Shown one piece after another: positions 5,799 through 7,847 of a stretch of 7,847 bases of DNA (the first letter of the stretch is position 1; each line of letters begins with the position of its first letter). A program made the translations under genes and the position numbers. Under the pieces are notes generated by a model. The model did not search any database and was not told where the DNA came from. It saw nothing but the letters and a program-made list of their open reading frames with translations. Source of the DNA: Rhodobiaceae bacterium (GTDB taxonomy: Bacteria > Pseudomonadota > Alphaproteobacteria > Parvibaculales > Parvibaculaceae); contig NVSO02000128.1 of NCBI GenBank assembly GCA_002401305.2, positions 1 to 7,847 on the forward strand, written 5' to 3'.

Positions 5799-7382
5799 TT
5801 ACTCCTGCCCATGGGAAATAGAATTGAGAGGTTCAGGGATGTGCGACACAGCCCCTCCGATTGCATCGGGCATCGCTTGCGCGTTGTTTTCTACGTTGCC
5901 GAGCAAAATGTCTGCGGCGATCGATGCGGCCTCTGTGGTGAAGCTTGCGTCAATGCCAAAGTAGAAACTAGCGCCGACAAGTATCCATATAGAGGCAAGC
6001 ATCATCGGGGGTGCCTCTTTGATTTGGGCGTCGGGGTTGACCGGTGCTTGTAGGTAGGCTGCCTCTACAACACGCCACACATAGATGACGGCGAGCAGGG
6101 ATGAGGCGACGATGAGAATGGCTGGGAGCCAATAATTAGCCTCAAATGCTGCGCTGATGAGATACCATTTGGAAATGAAGCCTGCGGTGAGGGGTACGCC
6201 AATGAGGCTTAAGCCGCCCCCGACAAATGCGGCCATGGTCCACGGCATTTGTTTGCCGGCACCGCGCAAGTCTTCAATATTGGCTGAGCCATAGCGCAAG
6301 ACCAATGCACCCACGGCCATGAAGAGACCGCCCTTTGTGACTGCGTGATTGAAAAGATGGATGATGGTTGCCATCAAGCCTGTCTTGTTCAAGAACGTGA
6401 CGCCGAGCAGAATGTAGCCGACTTGTGCAATGGATGAATAGGCGAGCAAACGCTTTAGATTGGTTTGGAAAATAGCCACAATCGACGATGCGAACATGGC
6501 CATAATTGCTAGCGGCAAGACCACCCATTCCAACGTCTGTACTTCAAACGGATATTTGGAGCTGAAGACTGTGAAGAGGAAACGCAGCAGGATGTAGACC
6601 GCGACTTTGGTTGCGGTGGCGGCTAGAAAAGCGGTTACCGCTGAGGGCGCATAGGCGTAGGCATTGGGCAACCAAAGGTGCATCGGGAACATTGCGATCT
6701 TGAGGCCAAGGCCGACAAAAATGAACGCAAAGGCGACATTGAGGGTGCGGTTGTCTTCGAGCAAAACGATCTTATCGGCCAGATCAACCATGTTGAGCGT
6801 GCCGGTGAGGATGTAGAGCAAGCCGAGCCCTAGGACGAAGAAGGTGGCGCCGATCGTGCCCATGACAAGGTAGTTGAAGGCGGCGGTGAGTGCGCGCGGG
6901 TCTTTTTTCGCTCCCATGGCCACCAGTGCATAGGTGGACAAAGAGGAGACTTCTAAGAAAACAAAGACGTTGAAGGCATCGCCGGTCACTGTAACGCCGA
7001 GTAGGCCGGTTAGGCACAGTAGGTAGGCGGTGTAGAAATAGCTGTGCAGGCTTTGCGGGATTTCATCTTTGATGCTGGCGGGCGCATAAAATGGGATCAG
7101 CGCGCCAATACCTGAAACGATCAGCAAGACAAAGGCGTTGAACGCATCAATGCGGTACTCAATGCCGAGCGGCGGTGCCCAGCCTCCTAAGTGGTAGGAG
7201 ATGACCGAGCCATCGATGACTTGGGAGAGCAACAAGCATGAAATGATAAAGGCAGACGATGAGGCAATGACTGTTATGCCCCAAGCAATTTTGCGGGAGC
7301 CCAGCAACATGCACAAAGGCGCTGCCATTAAGGGTATGACGGTTTGCAGGGCGGGGAGGTGATGCATGAATTGTTCAAACAT
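5799..7382 (-). CDS. mrpD: Mrp-type monovalent cation/H+ antiporter subunit D-like, first copy
   Basis: This 527-aa protein with about 14 predicted membrane helices directly follows mrpC, the position of MrpD in Mrp operons. It is an antiporter-type subunit expected to carry H+ or cations. Visible signature residues: E144 in FLEVSSLSTYALV (TM5), K228 in GLKIAMFPMHLWLPNAY (TM7), K259 in ATATKVAVYILLR (TM8, NuoN-like pattern), K310-R311 in LKRLLAYSSIAQVGY, H342, H346 and K350 in IHLFNHAVTK, and K405 in GFISKWYL (TM12). The C terminus (about 485-527) is a hydrophilic tail. The ATG overlaps the mrpC stop (TAATG), with GGAGG about 10 nt upstream inside mrpC. The next gene starts immediately at its stop codon. 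The family is certain; the choice of mrpD over a NuoN-like name rests on operon position. Confidence 0.9.
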   Translation of the reverse strand: MFEQFMHHLPALQTVIPLMAAPLCMLLGSRKIAWGITVIASSSAFIISCLLLSQVIDGSVISYHLGGWAPPLGIEYRIDAFNAFVLLIVSGIGALIPFYAPASIKDEIPQSLHSYFYTAYLLCLTGLLGVTVTGDAFNVFVFLEVSSLSTYALVAMGAKKDPRALTAAFNYLVMGTIGATFFVLGLGLLYILTGTLNMVDLADKIVLLEDNRTLNVAFAFIFVGLGLKIAMFPMHLWLPNAYAYAPSAVTAFLAATATKVAVYILLRFLFTVFSSKYPFEVQTLEWVVLPLAIMAMFASSIVAIFQTNLKRLLAYSSIAQVGYILLGVTFLNKTGLMATIIHLFNHAVTKGGLFMAVGALVLRYGSANIEDLRGAGKQMPWTMAAFVGGGLSLIGVPLTAGFISKWYLISAAFEANYWLPAILIVASSLLAVIYVWRVVEAAYLQAPVNPDAQIKEAPPMMLASIWILVGASFYFGIDASFTTEAASIAADILLGNVENNAQAMPDAIGGAVSHIPEPLNSISHGQE

Positions 7383-7795
7383 TATTTATGATCCTCCGCT
7401 GCGGGCATTTTGCCGGTGGTGTCATAGGAATGTTCAATTTCAAGAAGCTCATCTTCTTCAATAGTGCCAAATGTTTCTTTGATACGGATGATCAATGCCA
7501 GCCCTAGGGCGGTGGTGGCAACACCCACTACAATGGCAGTGAGGATCAATACGTGAGGGAGCGGGTTTGAATAAATCTCGTCCGGGTTGTCGGTAAAAAT
7601 GGGAGCCGTGCCGCCGAAGATTTTGCCAGCTGAAATGTAGAGCATGAAGACCGAGGTCTGGAATAGATTGAGACCCACAATCTTTTTGATTAAATTTCCC
7701 CGGCTCACAACTACGTAAAACCCGGTCATCATGAGGGTGATGACGAGCCAATAATTGTAGCGGGCGATGATGAAGTCGAAGGTAAAGTCTTCCAT
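7382..7795 (-). CDS. mrpC: Mrp-type cation/H+ antiporter subunit C (NuoK-like)
   Basis: This 137-aa protein has three membrane helices (about 14-31, 36-58 and 80-104) and is the NuoK-like subunit C of Mrp/Mnh antiporters, which sits between the antiporter subunits in the membrane complex. The PLPHVLILTAIVVGVATTAL segment (78-97) is the family's hallmark, and GLNLFQTSVFML (41-52) fits TM2. After the last helix there is a strongly acidic tail (about 110-137, with TIEEDELLEIE), longer than I expect for this family. The chosen ATG lies one base after the stop of the preceding gene. A longer reading from 7837 would overlap that gene by 41 nt and adds a non-conserved leader, so it is not preferred. 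Only a poor AAGGA (14 nt away) precedes the start, which suggests translational coupling to the upstream gene. Confidence 0.9.
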   Translation of the reverse strand: MEDFTFDFIIARYNYWLVITLMMTGFYVVVSRGNLIKKIVGLNLFQTSVFMLYISAGKIFGGTAPIFTDNPDEIYSNPLPHVLILTAIVVGVATTALGLALIIRIKETFGTIEEDELLEIEHSYDTTGKMPAAEDHK

Positions 7796-7796
7796 C

Positions 7797-7847
7797 TTAC
7801 CAATCCGTGTCCTTGATCTCTGGTGCGCGGGAGGCAAATGCCATGAA
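7797..7847 (-). CDS. C-terminal end of upstream gene, probable MrpB/MnhB subunit
   Basis: An open frame enters from the right edge and ends at TAA one base before mrpC. It encodes the last 16 residues, FMAFASRAPEIKDTDW. The frame and the tight junction show it is the tail of the preceding operon gene. In Mrp operons MrpB immediately precedes MrpC, and the tail looks like the hydrophilic end of such a subunit, but 16 residues are too few for a firm family call. Confidence 0.55.
   Translation of the reverse strand, partial: FMAFASRAPEIKDTDW

Noticed and set aside
7382..7837. Longer mrpC reading starting at 7837
   Set aside because: The extra 14 residues (MPPAHQRSRTRIGK) overlap the upstream gene's coding end and are not membrane-like; the ATG at 7795 fits the family length and operon spacing.
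2211..7847. Complex I (nuo) operon, or a DabAB inorganic-carbon uptake system
   Set aside because: No NuoH, NuoI or other peripheral-arm genes and no DabA-like gene are present, while the MrpC type and the B-C-D order fit an Mrp-like antiporter.

Overview
The window is a compact bacterial region in which every supportable gene lies on the minus strand, so transcription runs from high to low coordinates. The closest family resemblances, recalled rather than searched, are to alphaproteobacterial Mrp-type antiporter subunits and to CoxG/CoxS/CoxM proteins of aerobic molybdenum hydroxylases. Together with the moderate GC content (mid-50s by eye), this suggests an alphaproteobacterium, possibly marine. 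No taxon can be fixed from the sequence alone. There are no tRNA, rRNA, CRISPR or mobile-element signals.

Region 1 (7847 down to 2211) is part of a multi-subunit monovalent cation/H+ antiporter operon of the Mrp/Mnh type, related to the membrane arm of respiratory complex I. In transcription order it holds the last 16 residues of a probable MrpB/MnhB subunit, a NuoK-like MrpC, two MrpD/NuoM/NuoN-like antiporter subunits (527 and 529 aa), an unnamed 103-aa protein with two membrane segments, and a third antiporter-like subunit of 564 aa with a C-terminal extension. The junctions are a 1-nt gap, a TAATG overlap, a direct abutment, another TAATG overlap and an 8-nt overlap, so the set is very probably co-transcribed and translationally coupled. 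Three separate antiporter subunits and no full-length MrpA in view distinguish it from the textbook mrpABCDEFG layout.

Region 2 (2152 down to 1) carries a molybdenum-hydroxylase (CO dehydrogenase-like) module: coxG (membrane-anchored SRPBCC protein), a 205-bp intergenic stretch with a probable terminator and possible control sites, coxS ([2Fe-2S] subunit) and coxM (FAD subunit). The first 13 codons of another ORF follow at the left edge and could begin the catalytic large subunit. In such enzymes electrons pass from the Mo centre of the large subunit through the two [2Fe-2S] clusters of CoxS to the FAD of CoxM, and on to the quinone pool, with CoxG attaching the enzyme to the membrane. Because the large subunit is not in the window, the substrate (CO or another compound) cannot be decided.

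The two modules are 58 bp apart on the same strand. Any functional link, such as quinone reduction feeding a proton gradient used by the antiporter, is inference only.
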